Source: Arcticibacter sp041902385
Lineage (GTDB): Bacteria; Bacteroidota; Bacteroidia; Sphingobacteriales; Sphingobacteriaceae
Assembly: GCF_041902385.1 (NCBI RefSeq)
Contig: NZ_CP169244.1
Location: forward strand, 1,178,001-1,242,000
Length of the DNA: 64,000 nucleotides
Direction of reading: 5' to 3'
This document shows positions 1 through 7,724 of the stretch, piece by piece. Position numbers and translations under genes: made by a program. Position 1 is the first letter of the stretch. The number at the start of each line of letters is the position of its first letter. Under the pieces are notes generated by a model. It saw only the letters and a program-made list of their open reading frames with translations. It did not search any database and had not been told where the DNA came from.

Positions 1-367
1 TCTTCTTAGTCAGAGAGATCGCCTTGTCAAAATTCGACTTGGCAGAAGCTTGATTCTTTGCAAGAAGATCCAGCGTTCCAAGACCAACATAATTAAGAGG
101 ATACTCAGCACTTGCACTTACACCCTTTGAGTAGGTCGCCTTCGCAGAATCGCGATAGTCAGTCTTCAAATAAACGTTACCGAGGAAAAAATAATTCTCT
201 CCGGCGGCAGGTTGAGAGGCTATAAGCTTCTTAAGGATCGTCTTCGCCTGCTGATACTGCTCTGCGTCCATCGCCTTTCGCGCATCGCCTAAACTTTGTG
301 CAAAAGCCGCCGACACAGCAACCATCACCACCAGGCCTGCTTGTACTGCTCTTCTTATCACTTTCAT
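1..367 (-). CDS. TPR-repeat periplasmic protein (N-terminal part, runs off window)
   Basis: The gene reads leftward from an ATG at 367 and leaves the window, so only about 122 residues are seen. They begin with a signal peptide (MKVIRRAVQAG, hydrophobic core, cleavage after AFA) and continue with helical TPR-type repeats rich in A/Y/K pairs such as NYFFLGNVYLK and YPLNYVGLGTL. TPR proteins act as scaffolds; the partner here is unknown. It lies 25 bp downstream of a PstS-like lipoprotein and is the last visible gene of the exbB-exbD-exbD-tonB operon, an order common in Bacteroidota. I infer an envelope role tied to that operon. Confidence 0.8.
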   Translation of the reverse strand, partial: MKVIRRAVQAGLVVMVAVSAAFAQSLGDARKAMDAEQYQQAKTILKKLIASQPAAGENYFFLGNVYLKTDYRDSAKATYSKGVSASAEYPLNYVGLGTLDLLAKNQASAKSNFDKAISLTKK

Positions 368-391
368 AGTTTACTATATTCTTTGTTTTAA

Positions 392-1279
392 TTATTTGAT
401 AAATACTTCCCTCGGCGGTATGCTGTCTGGCAGCAAGCCCGACTTTAAGACTATTCTCTGTCCGGTTTCGCCTGCGAGGAAAGAGGCAAAACCCGAACCC
501 AAACCAGCACCACCCTGGCAATCTATAATATAGAGGTCTCTGCTAAGCGGGTAAAGCTCCATAGCCAGATTGTCCTGACTCGGCTTGTAAAACTTATCAG
601 ATCCCGGCTTACCGGGCAGATTCTTCACACCCAGCACCCGCAAGCCTTCTATTAGCGGTTCAAGCTCCTTGCCGGGCTGCTTGTACCAATTAATACCTAT
701 AACACCGATTACCCCAGAATTATTGTGTACAAACTTAATTACTTCTGAATTTGTTTTAAGAGCGTACACACCTTTTGAAGGCAATTTACTAATTTTTGCT
801 AAATCTTTTAAATACCTGACTGTACTCGAGTTAGGATTATCGAACACCAGTCGCCTACTGGCCTCCTTACCCTGCATGATATCAATGATCTCCTGCACCG
901 AAATTGTGGAGTCCGCAGATGACTTGCTGGCGATCAGCGCCACTGCATCAATTGCAAAACGCGTTTTGCGCACTTTTATGTTCTTTTTCTCAAATACAGC
1001 CGCCTCCTGCGGACTTAGCAATCTCGACATAATCGCCACCTTTGCGCTGTCAGCAACCAGCGCATTGACGAGCATGTTCTCGGCTTTATAAACCAGCCTG
1101 ATGTCAGCCCTCGGATAGGTGCTCTCGAAAACAAACAATTGGTCGTCCACTATGGGAGCGAAACTTTCGTCAGCCAGGATCGTTGTGGTCCCCGACGTCT
1201 TTGTTTCCTGCTTTGGATTTGTACTACACGATACAAAAAAAAACGCCAAAAGAGGCAAAAACAGAGCTGTACGTTTCAT
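392..1279 (-). CDS. PstS-like substrate-binding lipoprotein
   Basis: A 295-residue protein with a lipoprotein signal (hydrophobic stretch, VSC lipobox, Cys18), so it is probably anchored in a membrane. The body has the two-lobed periplasmic binding protein pattern seen in PstS-type proteins: an ILADESFAPIVDD start and a SGVIGVIGINW segment near residue 190. There are no pstCAB genes beside it. In Bacteroidota this gene commonly follows tonB in the exbB-exbD-exbD-tonB operon, so binding of phosphate or another anion is only a family-level guess. It sits 4 bp downstream of the small membrane-protein gene, which fits co-transcription. Confidence 0.8.
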   Translation of the reverse strand: MKRTALFLPLLAFFFVSCSTNPKQETKTSGTTTILADESFAPIVDDQLFVFESTYPRADIRLVYKAENMLVNALVADSAKVAIMSRLLSPQEAAVFEKKNIKVRKTRFAIDAVALIASKSSADSTISVQEIIDIMQGKEASRRLVFDNPNSSTVRYLKDLAKISKLPSKGVYALKTNSEVIKFVHNNSGVIGVIGINWYKQPGKELEPLIEGLRVLGVKNLPGKPGSDKFYKPSQDNLAMELYPLSRDLYIIDCQGGAGLGSGFASFLAGETGQRIVLKSGLLPDSIPPREVFIK

Positions 1280-1283
1280 AACA

Positions 1284-1505
1284 TCAATCCCTTCTGGTCT
1301 GCAGAAGTCTGACCAGTCTCAAAAAAGAATACGCAATCAAAAATACCCCAAAGACGACGCGATATGACTTCTCAAGGTGCAGGGGAATGCCATTCCAAAA
1401 TATAATGGCCAGGCCCACTACCAAATAAAAAACAAACATGAAAAGCCCAAAAATGAACAAAAATCGCTTTGCGGGCGATTTTTGTCTGTTTTCTCTTTCG
1501 ATCAT
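1284..1505 (-). CDS. small two-helix membrane protein
   Basis: A 73-residue protein with a basic N-terminus and two predicted membrane helices at about residues 15-37 and 46-64, ending in a charged tail (LLQTRRD). I do not recognise a named family. It is tightly packed between tonB (8 bp upstream) and the PstS-like gene (4 bp downstream), so it belongs to the Ton-type operon and may be a small accessory subunit or membrane anchor of that machinery. That role is inferred from position only. Confidence 0.7.
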   Translation of the reverse strand: MIERENRQKSPAKRFLFIFGLFMFVFYLVVGLAIIFWNGIPLHLEKSYRVVFGVFLIAYSFLRLVRLLQTRRD

Positions 1506-1513
1506 TTAACTAA

Positions 1514-2347
1514 CTATTGTCCCTCCAGGTTCAACATGATAGGTAAAGTATACTGAACACGTACCGGTCGTCCGTTCTGGATACCAGCCTTCCACTTAGG
1601 AGCTCTCTTAAGCATCCGTATAGCTTCGTCGCCAGTTCCCATCCCCAAATCTCTCAAAACCTTAATGTCAGTTAAGCTACCATCTTTCTCGACAATAAAG
1701 CTTAAAATCAGACGACCAGAAACTCCTTGCTCGCGAGCTGCAGCAGGATAAACATAATTCTTACCAACATAGTTGTAGAACTTATCCATACCTCCTGGAA
1801 ACTCAGGCATCTGCTCGATGCTCGCAAAGTCGTGGACTGTGTTATCTTCCACTACAGCCTGTTTAGTCGGAGGAGCTGTACCTACAGGCTCGTCGATTCT
1901 GATTTCAGCATTAGGATCTCCGGCGATGGTTTTCTGACCAGGGTCAGCAACCTTAAGCTCTTCCACCGTTGGAGGCTCTTCATCACGAACCTTGTCAGCT
2001 GGTACTACCACCGGAGGCGGGAAACGTACCTGGTCCACTCTAGGACGGGGAGGTTCAGCAGCCGGTGGTGGCGGCGGAGCCTGCTCATCAACCGGAGGCG
2101 GCGGAGTTAACACTACTTCCGTCTGAATTACTCTGTCTTCTGATCCGTCATCTGGTGTCAATCCTTTGATATACTTAATAATAAGAGGTGAACTTATTGC
2201 AAGAATAAAAAGGATACTCCCAATAACCAGTGCCCTGTTTGTGGTCCTGGCATTATTCTTACGTAGCTGGTAGGCACCGTAAGCCTGATTTCTGCCAGTG
2301 AAAACCACATCGATCCACTGAAGGTTATAAATATCTAATTTTGCCAT
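1514..2347 (-). CDS. tonB: TonB-family energy transducer
   Basis: A 277-residue TonB homologue. A short cytoplasmic segment (residues 1-40) is followed by one membrane helix (about 41-60), a long proline-rich periplasmic linker (about 80-150, with PPPPP and PRPR runs) and a TonB_C domain (about 175-277, MPEFPGG, then YPAAAREQGVSG and RVQYTLPIML). TonB transmits the proton-motive force from ExbB/ExbD to outer-membrane receptors. Both partners are encoded immediately upstream on the same strand, and receptors of the right type occur in the window (40370, 51726). The roughly 40-residue N-terminal cytoplasmic extension is usual for the Bacteroidota form. Confidence 0.93.
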   Translation of the reverse strand: MAKLDIYNLQWIDVVFTGRNQAYGAYQLRKNNARTTNRALVIGSILFILAISSPLIIKYIKGLTPDDGSEDRVIQTEVVLTPPPPVDEQAPPPPPAAEPPRPRVDQVRFPPPVVVPADKVRDEEPPTVEELKVADPGQKTIAGDPNAEIRIDEPVGTAPPTKQAVVEDNTVHDFASIEQMPEFPGGMDKFYNYVGKNYVYPAAAREQGVSGRLILSFIVEKDGSLTDIKVLRDLGMGTGDEAIRMLKRAPKWKAGIQNGRPVRVQYTLPIMLNLEGQ

Positions 2348-2372
2348 TGCTTATTAATTTCTGATTAGGGTA

Positions 2373-2918
2373 TTAATATATGCCGTCGCGTTTTAATAAG
2401 CCAATTTCAGGCTCGGTGATATCAACTATAGCGTACTGCTTCACGTTAGTGATCTTAATTTCATCGAGCATATCTACAAGATTCCTGTAGTTCGACTTAT
2501 CGCTAGGCTTTATCAATACAATCATGTCCTTGCCTGTAGCTCCCTTTATGTCTTTTGCCTTAGTTAAGATTGCCTTACGAATCCCATCTTTACCGTAATT
2601 TTCAACAGTCGGAGGAGTTTTTGGATCGTCGGGCAAACCAATAAACCACTCAATTCTGTTCTTATTTCCCAATAAGATGGTCATTGTACGCGTATCCGCT
2701 ACGTCCAGCTTCTGATTCGGATCCTGATCATTCTTGTCCGGCATTGCAAGGTCCATAGCCTGCGGCTTTGCAAGGGTGGTAGTTAGCATGAAGAACGTGA
2801 TCAGAAGAAACATCAAGTCAACCATCGGAGTCATATCCACACGTGTCGATTGTTTCTTGCTTCTAACCTTCCCGCCTTTATGTTTACCACCCCCACTGGA
2901 GGTATCTAATTCTGCCAT
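2373..2918 (-). CDS. exbD: ExbD/TolR-family biopolymer transporter, second copy
   Basis: A 181-residue ExbD-family protein with one membrane helix at about residues 34-52. The helix starts with the family aspartate Asp34 (TPMVDLMFLLITFF), which carries protons in ExbD/TolR/MotB proteins. The rest is a periplasmic domain. It is the second of two consecutive ExbD genes (the other starts at 3564). Bacteroidota usually carry two divergent ExbD proteins here, possibly making a heterodimer in the ExbB pentamer. It lies 25 bp from the neighbouring exbD and 25 bp from tonB. Confidence 0.92.
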   Translation of the reverse strand: MAELDTSSGGGKHKGGKVRSKKQSTRVDMTPMVDLMFLLITFFMLTTTLAKPQAMDLAMPDKNDQDPNQKLDVADTRTMTILLGNKNRIEWFIGLPDDPKTPPTVENYGKDGIRKAILTKAKDIKGATGKDMIVLIKPSDKSNYRNLVDMLDEIKITNVKQYAIVDITEPEIGLLKRDGIY

Positions 2919-2943
2919 TTCTTTCTACTTTTTACATCAACTA

Positions 2944-3564
2944 CTAGTCCATCCCTTCCAGAGAAGTAATAAGACTAAACTTGTTGACTTTTTGTTTTTG
3001 TAAAATATCGATAATCTTCTTTACTGTCGGATACTGCTCCTTGGCGTCCCCTTTTATAGACACACGCATCGACTCATCGTTGAGTTCCTTGGTGGCCAGG
3101 CGGGCGTTGTATAACCACTCGTGCAGCTGGGAAGGACTTTGACCTACAGAGTCTACAGGAATCCCCTGCTGTACTCCGGGCTTGTTGCGGTCTGTACCTG
3201 ACAGGGCAATAACCTGTTTTAGCTGTCTGATATCAACACCGAAACTTTCCATCAATGAAAAGCGCTTCTTTTCCTCATCAGTAAACTGGACTTTGTAGCG
3301 CTCACCCATTTTCTCCAGCATGTTGATACGAACATTCTGACCTTTCACGCCAAAGAACACTTTGCCCTGACCCACGGTGATCGTACCGATATTGGTCTCA
3401 GGCACTTTAATCTTTACAGTCGAAGTCGGAGTATCCACTGTCAGAGGTTCTGGCTGACGCGCTGTTGCTGTTAAGATGAAGAACGTTAACAACAAAGAAG
3501 CCACGTCACACATTGCCGTCATGTCAATAGCAGTACTCTTTCTTGGTACTTTTACTTTAGGCAT
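2944..3564 (-). CDS. exbD: ExbD/TolR-family biopolymer transporter, first copy
   Basis: A 206-residue ExbD-family protein with a short basic N-terminus, one membrane helix (about 19-36) and the conserved aspartate Asp20 (AMCDVASLLLTFF). The periplasmic part has a longer middle insertion than the next ExbD copy, and ends in a segment typical of the ExbD fold (YPTVKKIIDILQKQKVNKFSLIT). It works with ExbB and TonB in proton-driven energisation of outer-membrane receptors. A terminator-like hairpin separates it from exbB upstream, so it is probably expressed at a lower level than ExbB. Confidence 0.92.
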   Translation of the reverse strand: MPKVKVPRKSTAIDMTAMCDVASLLLTFFILTATARQPEPLTVDTPTSTVKIKVPETNIGTITVGQGKVFFGVKGQNVRINMLEKMGERYKVQFTDEEKKRFSLMESFGVDIRQLKQVIALSGTDRNKPGVQQGIPVDSVGQSPSQLHEWLYNARLATKELNDESMRVSIKGDAKEQYPTVKKIIDILQKQKVNKFSLITSLEGMD

Positions 3565-3608
3565 CTTTCAATTTTATAATGATTCCTTAATCATTTTTAA
3601 TAGTGATG

Positions 3609-3648
3609 AAAAAAGCCCGGACATTCCATAAAGTCCGGGAACTTTTTT
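3609..3648 (-). terminator. intra-operon terminator/attenuator after exbB
   Basis: On the minus strand a 7-bp GC-rich stem (GTCCGGG type, positions 3616-3622 with 3633-3639) closes a loop of about 10 nt and is followed by a run of six T. It lies between the exbB stop (3654) and the first exbD start (3564). Since the downstream genes appear to lack their own strong promoter, partial read-through is likely. Confidence 0.75.
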
Positions 3649-3653
3649 AAATC

Positions 3654-4481
3654 TTATTTGTGAGTACTTGCGTAGGTCTGTACAATTGAGAACCCTGCTT
3701 CATCAATTGAATAAGTTAACTTGTCAATTTTAGAAGTAAAGATGTTGTACATAATGATCGCTACAGTTGAAGTCGCGATACCAGTTGCTGTGTTGATAAG
3801 TGCTTCAGAGATACCGTTTGCAAGCTGTGCCTGGTCAGGAGCACCTGCAGTTGCCAACGCACTGAACGACTTGATCATCCCTGTTACCGTTCCTAACAGA
3901 CCTACCAGTGTACCAGTAGAAACAAGAGTTGCAATGATAGTCAGGTTCTGTTCCAACATTGGCATTTCAAGAGCTGTTGCTTCTTCGATATCTTTCTGGA
4001 TGGCTAATGCAGCCTGGTCGTTGTCTAACGTTCCATCAGCTTCAACTTCTCTGTATTTTTTAAGACCTGATTTGATTACGTTTGCTACAGAGCCTTTTTG
4101 CTTGTCACACTCAGCCATCGCAGCTTCGATGTTTCCAGCAGACAGCAATGTCTGAACTTTCTTTACAAAGGTTTCAACATTACCTTTTCCTGCAGCCTTT
4201 GAAATTACAAAAAACCGCTCGATAGAGAATACAATTACCATCAGGAACATTCCCATCAGCATTGGTACGATAATTCCTCCCTTGTATACCATTCCAAAGT
4301 AGTTACCTGCAAGCGGGTGACCGTTTTCAGGATCGCCGCCTTCAAAGTTTACGGGGTTACCCATGACGAACTTCCACAGACAGATTCCGATGATAATACA
4401 AATAATGATTGTCAGACTTGCAAAAATGTTTGAACCAGTGCTTTCTTTCTTCGCAGTTGTTGGTTTTGGTGCGGTTGCCAT
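3654..4481 (-). CDS. exbB: ExbB/TolQ/MotA-family proton channel protein
   Basis: A 275-residue protein with an N-terminal helix (about 17-38), a second (about 73-93) and the two C-terminal helices of the MotA/TolQ/ExbB domain (about 165-250). The C-terminal signature GTLVGLLGTVTGMIKSF followed by GISEALINTATGI is diagnostic. With ExbD it forms the inner-membrane proton-driven motor that powers TonB. It is the promoter-proximal gene of the operon running to the window's left end. The extra N-terminal helix is usual in Bacteroidota ExbB. Confidence 0.94.
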   Translation of the reverse strand: MATAPKPTTAKKESTGSNIFASLTIIICIIIGICLWKFVMGNPVNFEGGDPENGHPLAGNYFGMVYKGGIIVPMLMGMFLMVIVFSIERFFVISKAAGKGNVETFVKKVQTLLSAGNIEAAMAECDKQKGSVANVIKSGLKKYREVEADGTLDNDQAALAIQKDIEEATALEMPMLEQNLTIIATLVSTGTLVGLLGTVTGMIKSFSALATAGAPDQAQLANGISEALINTATGIATSTVAIIMYNIFTSKIDKLTYSIDEAGFSIVQTYASTHK

Positions 4482-4557
4482 TTTTTAAAAATTTAATTTA
4501 GTTTTTAGTTTTTAATTTAAATATAATAGTTGCTACTTATTTGCAGTTACACAATAA

Positions 4558-4584
4558 CAAAATTAGAACTTTCGAATAATCAAA
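4558..4584 (-). promoter_or_regulatory. candidate promoter of the exbB operon
   Basis: The minus strand carries TAATTTTG (4565 to 4558), an exact match to the Bacteroidota -7 element TAnnTTTG. A TTTG (4584 to 4581) lies 15 nt upstream, a shorter spacing than ideal. The exbB start is about 75 nt downstream. The rest of 4482-4785 is AT-rich with no supported gene. Confidence 0.4.
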
Positions 4585-4785
4585 AAACGTGATTCTGATT
4601 ACTTTTTCGCCGTTCCCCCCGCAGCATAACCGGTCCCGGGAAAAGAGCGCTGTTTGAAAAAACTGTCTAATGATCGTCACAATTTTTTGCAATAAAAACC
4701 ATTTTTTTTTTCAATTGCAAATTGCCACAACAAAAAGACGCGCTGCAAGCGTAAATCAGAACTCTTTTTCAAACATTCAGTTAAA

Positions 4786-5129
4786 TTACCCTCCTGATTT
4801 TTTTACTTTATATCCGTCAGCCTTTAAGGCGTCAAAAATTTTATCCCGAAAATCTCCCTGCACCACAATCTCCCCATCCTTTGCAGAACCTCCTGTCCCG
4901 CACTTCTGTTTTAGCTTTCGTCCTAAAACCTCCAGGTCGGATTCCGTTCCTATAAAACCGGTGACCAGCGTGACGACCTTACCCCCCTTTGCTTTCTGTC
5001 TAGCTGCACACGCAGATCCTGTTTTTCCGGGGGATAAGTCTCCTGAACATCTTCGGTCTCATATTGATACTGATACTCAGGATCAGTCGAATAAACAACG
5101 CCGTTAATATTCCTATTCTTTTTAGACAT
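4786..5129 (-). pseudogene. SUI1/YciH-type translation initiation factor, frameshifted
   Basis: Read from the ATG at 5129, the frame gives MSKKNRNINGVVYSTDPEY and continues to KQRG, then stops early. Inserting one base in the G run (C's at 4982-4987 on the plus strand) restores a perfect SUI1 domain: GGKVVTLVTGF, KCGTGGSAKDGEI, then GDFRDKIFDALKADGYKVKKSGG in segments, ending at TAA 4786. The repaired length is 114 residues, usual for the bacterial family. Bacterial SUI1 homologues resemble eIF1 and are thought to act on start-codon fidelity. The gene starts 5 bp after the lipid-kinase stop, so the two are co-transcribed. Six G are present where seven are needed, either through assembly error or a real -1 mutation. 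Confidence 0.8.
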
Positions 5130-5134
5130 AGCAG

Positions 5135-6006
5135 CTAATATAACACAGAAAGCGAAGATGGTTCGACAGAAATTAAAATTTCTTCTCCCACCAGCCTTGG
5201 CTCACCATCCAAATGAACTCTCGCGTTGCCGTAAGATACTATACGTATATTTTTACCTTTTATTATTTCTACATAGCGCGATTTATGAGCCGTTTTTCTA
5301 AACATCCTCAGCGCTACTGCCGGAAATAAAGCCAAAGGAAAAGGCTTCACAATGCAGAGATCAAGTAAACCATCGGAAAGCGAGGCTTCCGGCGAAATAT
5401 AGGCGTTGTTCCCATACTGCGGAGAATTTGCGATGCTGATCATAAAAGCGGTACGCTCATACAACGATCCGTCCACCTCAATTCTGTATTGCTGAGACTT
5501 ATACCTGACAATCTCGGTAAAGGCCGTCCTCACGTAGCCGAGGAAACCCCTCGAAGGGAGTTTGGCAAATTCATGGCTGATATGTGCATCGAAGCCAATG
5601 CCCGCCATATTGAAAAATTTTTGTCCGTTAAGCAGTCCCGAGTCTATTATCCTTACCCTCAACGCATTCAATGCGGCCACAGCCTTCTCATTATTTAACG
5701 ATAAGCCAAGCGAAAGAGCGAGGCCATTTCCTGACCCGCAGGGCACAATTCCCATTATTGATCGTGTACCCGCTATGCCTGACGCAACTTCGTTAATCGT
5801 TCCGTCTCCCCCACGGCCACTACAATATCCTCCTCTTGCGCGGCGGCCTCCGCGGCCAGCTCAAGCGCGTGTCCCTCATATTCAGTAAATACAAACCGCG
5901 CCGTAAACTTCGCCTTATCTAAATACTTCTCAACCAGGAGGGGGAATCCCCGTTTATCCATTCCTCCTGATATTGGATTAATGATGAATAGAATTTTCTT
6001 TTTCAA
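5135..6006 (-). pseudogene. diacylglycerol/lipid kinase (DagK/YegS-like), frameshifted
   Basis: The protein begins KKKILFIINPISGG, the nucleotide-binding start of the DAGK catalytic domain. I chose the TTG at 6006; another TTG lies at 6021. The frame is lost after VVAVG and resumes as DGTINEVASGIAG in another frame, continuing with GIVPCGSGNGLALSLG, the second phosphate-binding motif. The break falls inside the GGDGT motif at a run of five G (C's at 5808-5812) where six are needed. The C-terminal half (FFNMAGIGFDAHI, ending EPSSLSVLY) is typical of lipid kinases. Repaired length is about 290 residues, normal for the family. It would phosphorylate diacylglycerol or a related lipid at the inner membrane. 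It is followed directly by the SUI1 gene. Confidence 0.82.
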
Positions 6007-6183
6007 ACAGCGGTCTATCAAATGAGCGGATAAATTTAGACGAATTTAAATGGTATTCAAATCACAAGAATAAAAATCTATGCGTTTATTCACCATAAGA
6101 AAGCCAGCAGAACAACCAGCACAAATGCCGTAAAAAGCCTCGCCGCTTGAGTGTTCCCGTTTCTGACCTGATAAAAATTGCTT

Positions 6184-6212
6184 TTTGCTGATCATAAAAA
6201 AACGTACCTTCG
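6184..6212 (+). promoter_or_regulatory. candidate promoter of the metK riboswitch transcript
   Basis: TACCTTCG at 6205-6212 matches the -7 element TAnnTTTG in seven of eight positions, and a TTTTTG stretch ends at 6187, 17 nt upstream. The predicted start of transcription is about 6218, just before the riboswitch-like fold at 6224. Nothing else is recognised between 6022 and 6200. Confidence 0.4.
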
Positions 6213-6223
6213 CCTTACATAAA

Positions 6224-6290
6224 GTGGACTGATTTGCTTTACTCCCCTCGGGAGCAAGATTGCAACCACGTAAAAAAAGTGCTAACATCT
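6224..6290 (+). promoter_or_regulatory. probable SAM-II riboswitch upstream of metK
   Basis: GTGG (6224-6227) can pair with CCAC (6266-6269), enclosing TGATTTG and ATTGCAA. A stretch of A residues and GCTAA (6281-6285) follow. This order (stem, GATTT loop, ATTGCAA, stem, A-rich linker, GCTAA able to pair back with the loop as a pseudoknot) is the SAM-II layout as I recall it. The first loop carries an extra hairpin (CTCCC/GGGAG at 6242-6254). The next gene is S-adenosylmethionine synthetase, which fits feedback control by its product. The fold was made by eye. The aptamer ends 75 nt before the metK start, farther than is usual for a ribosome-site-masking SAM-II. Confidence 0.6.
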
Positions 6291-6363
6291 CTTATTTTTA
6301 CAGCCCCTGCAATTGCCAGTCTCTCCGCTTCTATAAACTGGAAAATATATTTTTAGAAGAATT

Positions 6364-7617
6364 ATGCCGTATTTATTCACATCAGAGTCTGTTTCTGAAG
6401 GACATCCGGATAAAGTTGCTGACCAGATTTCCGATGCCCTCATTGATAATTTCCTTGCCTGGGATCCCGATTCAAAAGTAGCGTGTGAGACGCTGGTAAC
6501 AACGGGTCAGGTTATCCTCGCCGGAGAAGTAAAATCCAATACATATCTCGACGTGCAGAAAATCACCCGGGACGTTATTCGAAAGATTGGGTATACCAAG
6601 TCAGAATATATGTTCGAAGCAAACTCCTGTGGTATCCTTTCAGCAATTCATGAGCAGTCGGCCGACATCAATCAAGGTGTAGACAGGAAAGAAAAACAAG
6701 AGCAGGGCGCGGGAGATCAGGGAATGATGTTTGGTTATGCAACGAACGAAACTGGCAACTACATGCCCCTTCCTTTAGACCTGGCTCATAAGATCCTCAC
6801 CGAGCTTGCAGGTCTGCGCCGAGAGAACAAAGATGTCACCTATCTCAGACCGGATGCAAAATCGCAGGTGACGATAGAATACAGTGACGATCACAAGCCG
6901 ATCAGGATCGACGCCATTGTGGTCTCCACTCAGCATGACGACTTTGCCTCGGAAGAAGAAATGCAAAGGAAGATCCGCGAAGATGTGATCAACATTCTTA
7001 TTCCGCGTGTAAAGGCTCACATCAAGCCTGAACTGCAGCACTTATTTAACGACGAGATCAAATATCACGTCAACCCAACCGGAAAGTTTGTAATTGGCGG
7101 CCCCCACGGCGATACAGGCTTAACAGGCAGGAAAATAATCGTTGATACCTACGGTGGAAAGGGAGCCCATGGCGGCGGTGCCTTCTCCGGAAAAGATCCC
7201 TCTAAAGTCGATCGTTCTGCTGCTTATGCAACACGGCACATCGCAAAAAACCTTGTTGCAGCCGGGCTTTGTGACGAAATCCTCGTTCAGGTTTCCTACG
7301 CCATCGGAGTAAAAGACCCCATGGGCATCTATGTAAACACGTATGGCACGTCCAAAGTGAACCTTTCCGACGGAGAAATTGCAGAAAAGATCGCTCAGAT
7401 CTTTGATATGACCCCCTATGGAATTGAAACCCGCCTTAAACTGCGAAACCCGATTTACTCAGAGACAGCGGCTTACGGACACATGGGACGTGAACCACAA
7501 ATCCTGACTAAAGAATTTGAAGGAGCAGGAGGTGAAAAGAAACAGGTCGAAGTTGAACTTTTCACCTGGGAAAAACTGGACTACGTCGAAAAAGTAAAAG
7601 CAGCCTTTAATTTATAA
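6364..7617 (+). CDS. metK: S-adenosylmethionine synthetase
   Basis: A 417-residue protein that makes S-adenosylmethionine from methionine and ATP in the cytoplasm. The family motifs are all present: GHPDK (13-17) near the start, GAGDQG (115-120) and GGGAFSGKD (270-278), plus GGPHGDTGLTGRKI for the metal/phosphate site. The length is slightly above the E. coli enzyme, as usual in Bacteroidota. The ATG at 6364 is supported by the conserved MPYLFTSESVSEGHPDK start. It is preceded by a SAM-II-like leader and followed by a strong terminator, so it appears to be a single-gene unit controlled by its product. Confidence 0.98.
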   Translation: MPYLFTSESVSEGHPDKVADQISDALIDNFLAWDPDSKVACETLVTTGQVILAGEVKSNTYLDVQKITRDVIRKIGYTKSEYMFEANSCGILSAIHEQSADINQGVDRKEKQEQGAGDQGMMFGYATNETGNYMPLPLDLAHKILTELAGLRRENKDVTYLRPDAKSQVTIEYSDDHKPIRIDAIVVSTQHDDFASEEEMQRKIREDVINILIPRVKAHIKPELQHLFNDEIKYHVNPTGKFVIGGPHGDTGLTGRKIIVDTYGGKGAHGGGAFSGKDPSKVDRSAAYATRHIAKNLVAAGLCDEILVQVSYAIGVKDPMGIYVNTYGTSKVNLSDGEIAEKIAQIFDMTPYGIETRLKLRNPIYSETAAYGHMGREPQILTKEFEGAGGEKKQVEVELFTWEKLDYVEKVKAAFNL

Positions 7618-7639
7618 TAAGGTCTGACCACATATATAC

Positions 7640-7674
7640 AAAAGCCTTCTGAACTATCGGAAGGCTTTCGTTTT
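7640..7674 (+). terminator. metK terminator
   Basis: AAAGCCTTC (7641-7649) pairs with GAAGGCTTT (7660-7668), followed by CGTTTT. It lies 23 bp after the metK stop. Confidence 0.75.
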
Positions 7675-7688
7675 ATCAGGAAGCGTGG

Positions 7689-7718
7689 TTTGCCAAGTCA
7701 ATTTTTATCCTAAGTTTG
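7689..7718 (+). promoter_or_regulatory. promoter of NUDIX gene, probably giving a leaderless mRNA
   Basis: TTTG (7689-7692), an 18-nt spacer and TAAGTTTG (7711-7718) match the Bacteroidota promoter exactly. The next ATG is at 7725, only 6 nt after the -7 element, about where transcription should start. Confidence 0.7.
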
Positions 7719-7724
7719 CCTTAT

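Noticed and set aside
4670..5107. Plus-strand frame of 145 codons
   Set aside because: It is the antisense of the frameshifted SUI1 gene; the minus-strand reading gives clear family sequence once one base is restored.
6046..6288. Minus-strand frame of 80 codons upstream of metK
   Set aside because: It overlaps the predicted riboswitch and promoter on the other strand, shows no domain, and its residue content (many Cys, Ser, Lys) looks like non-coding sequence.
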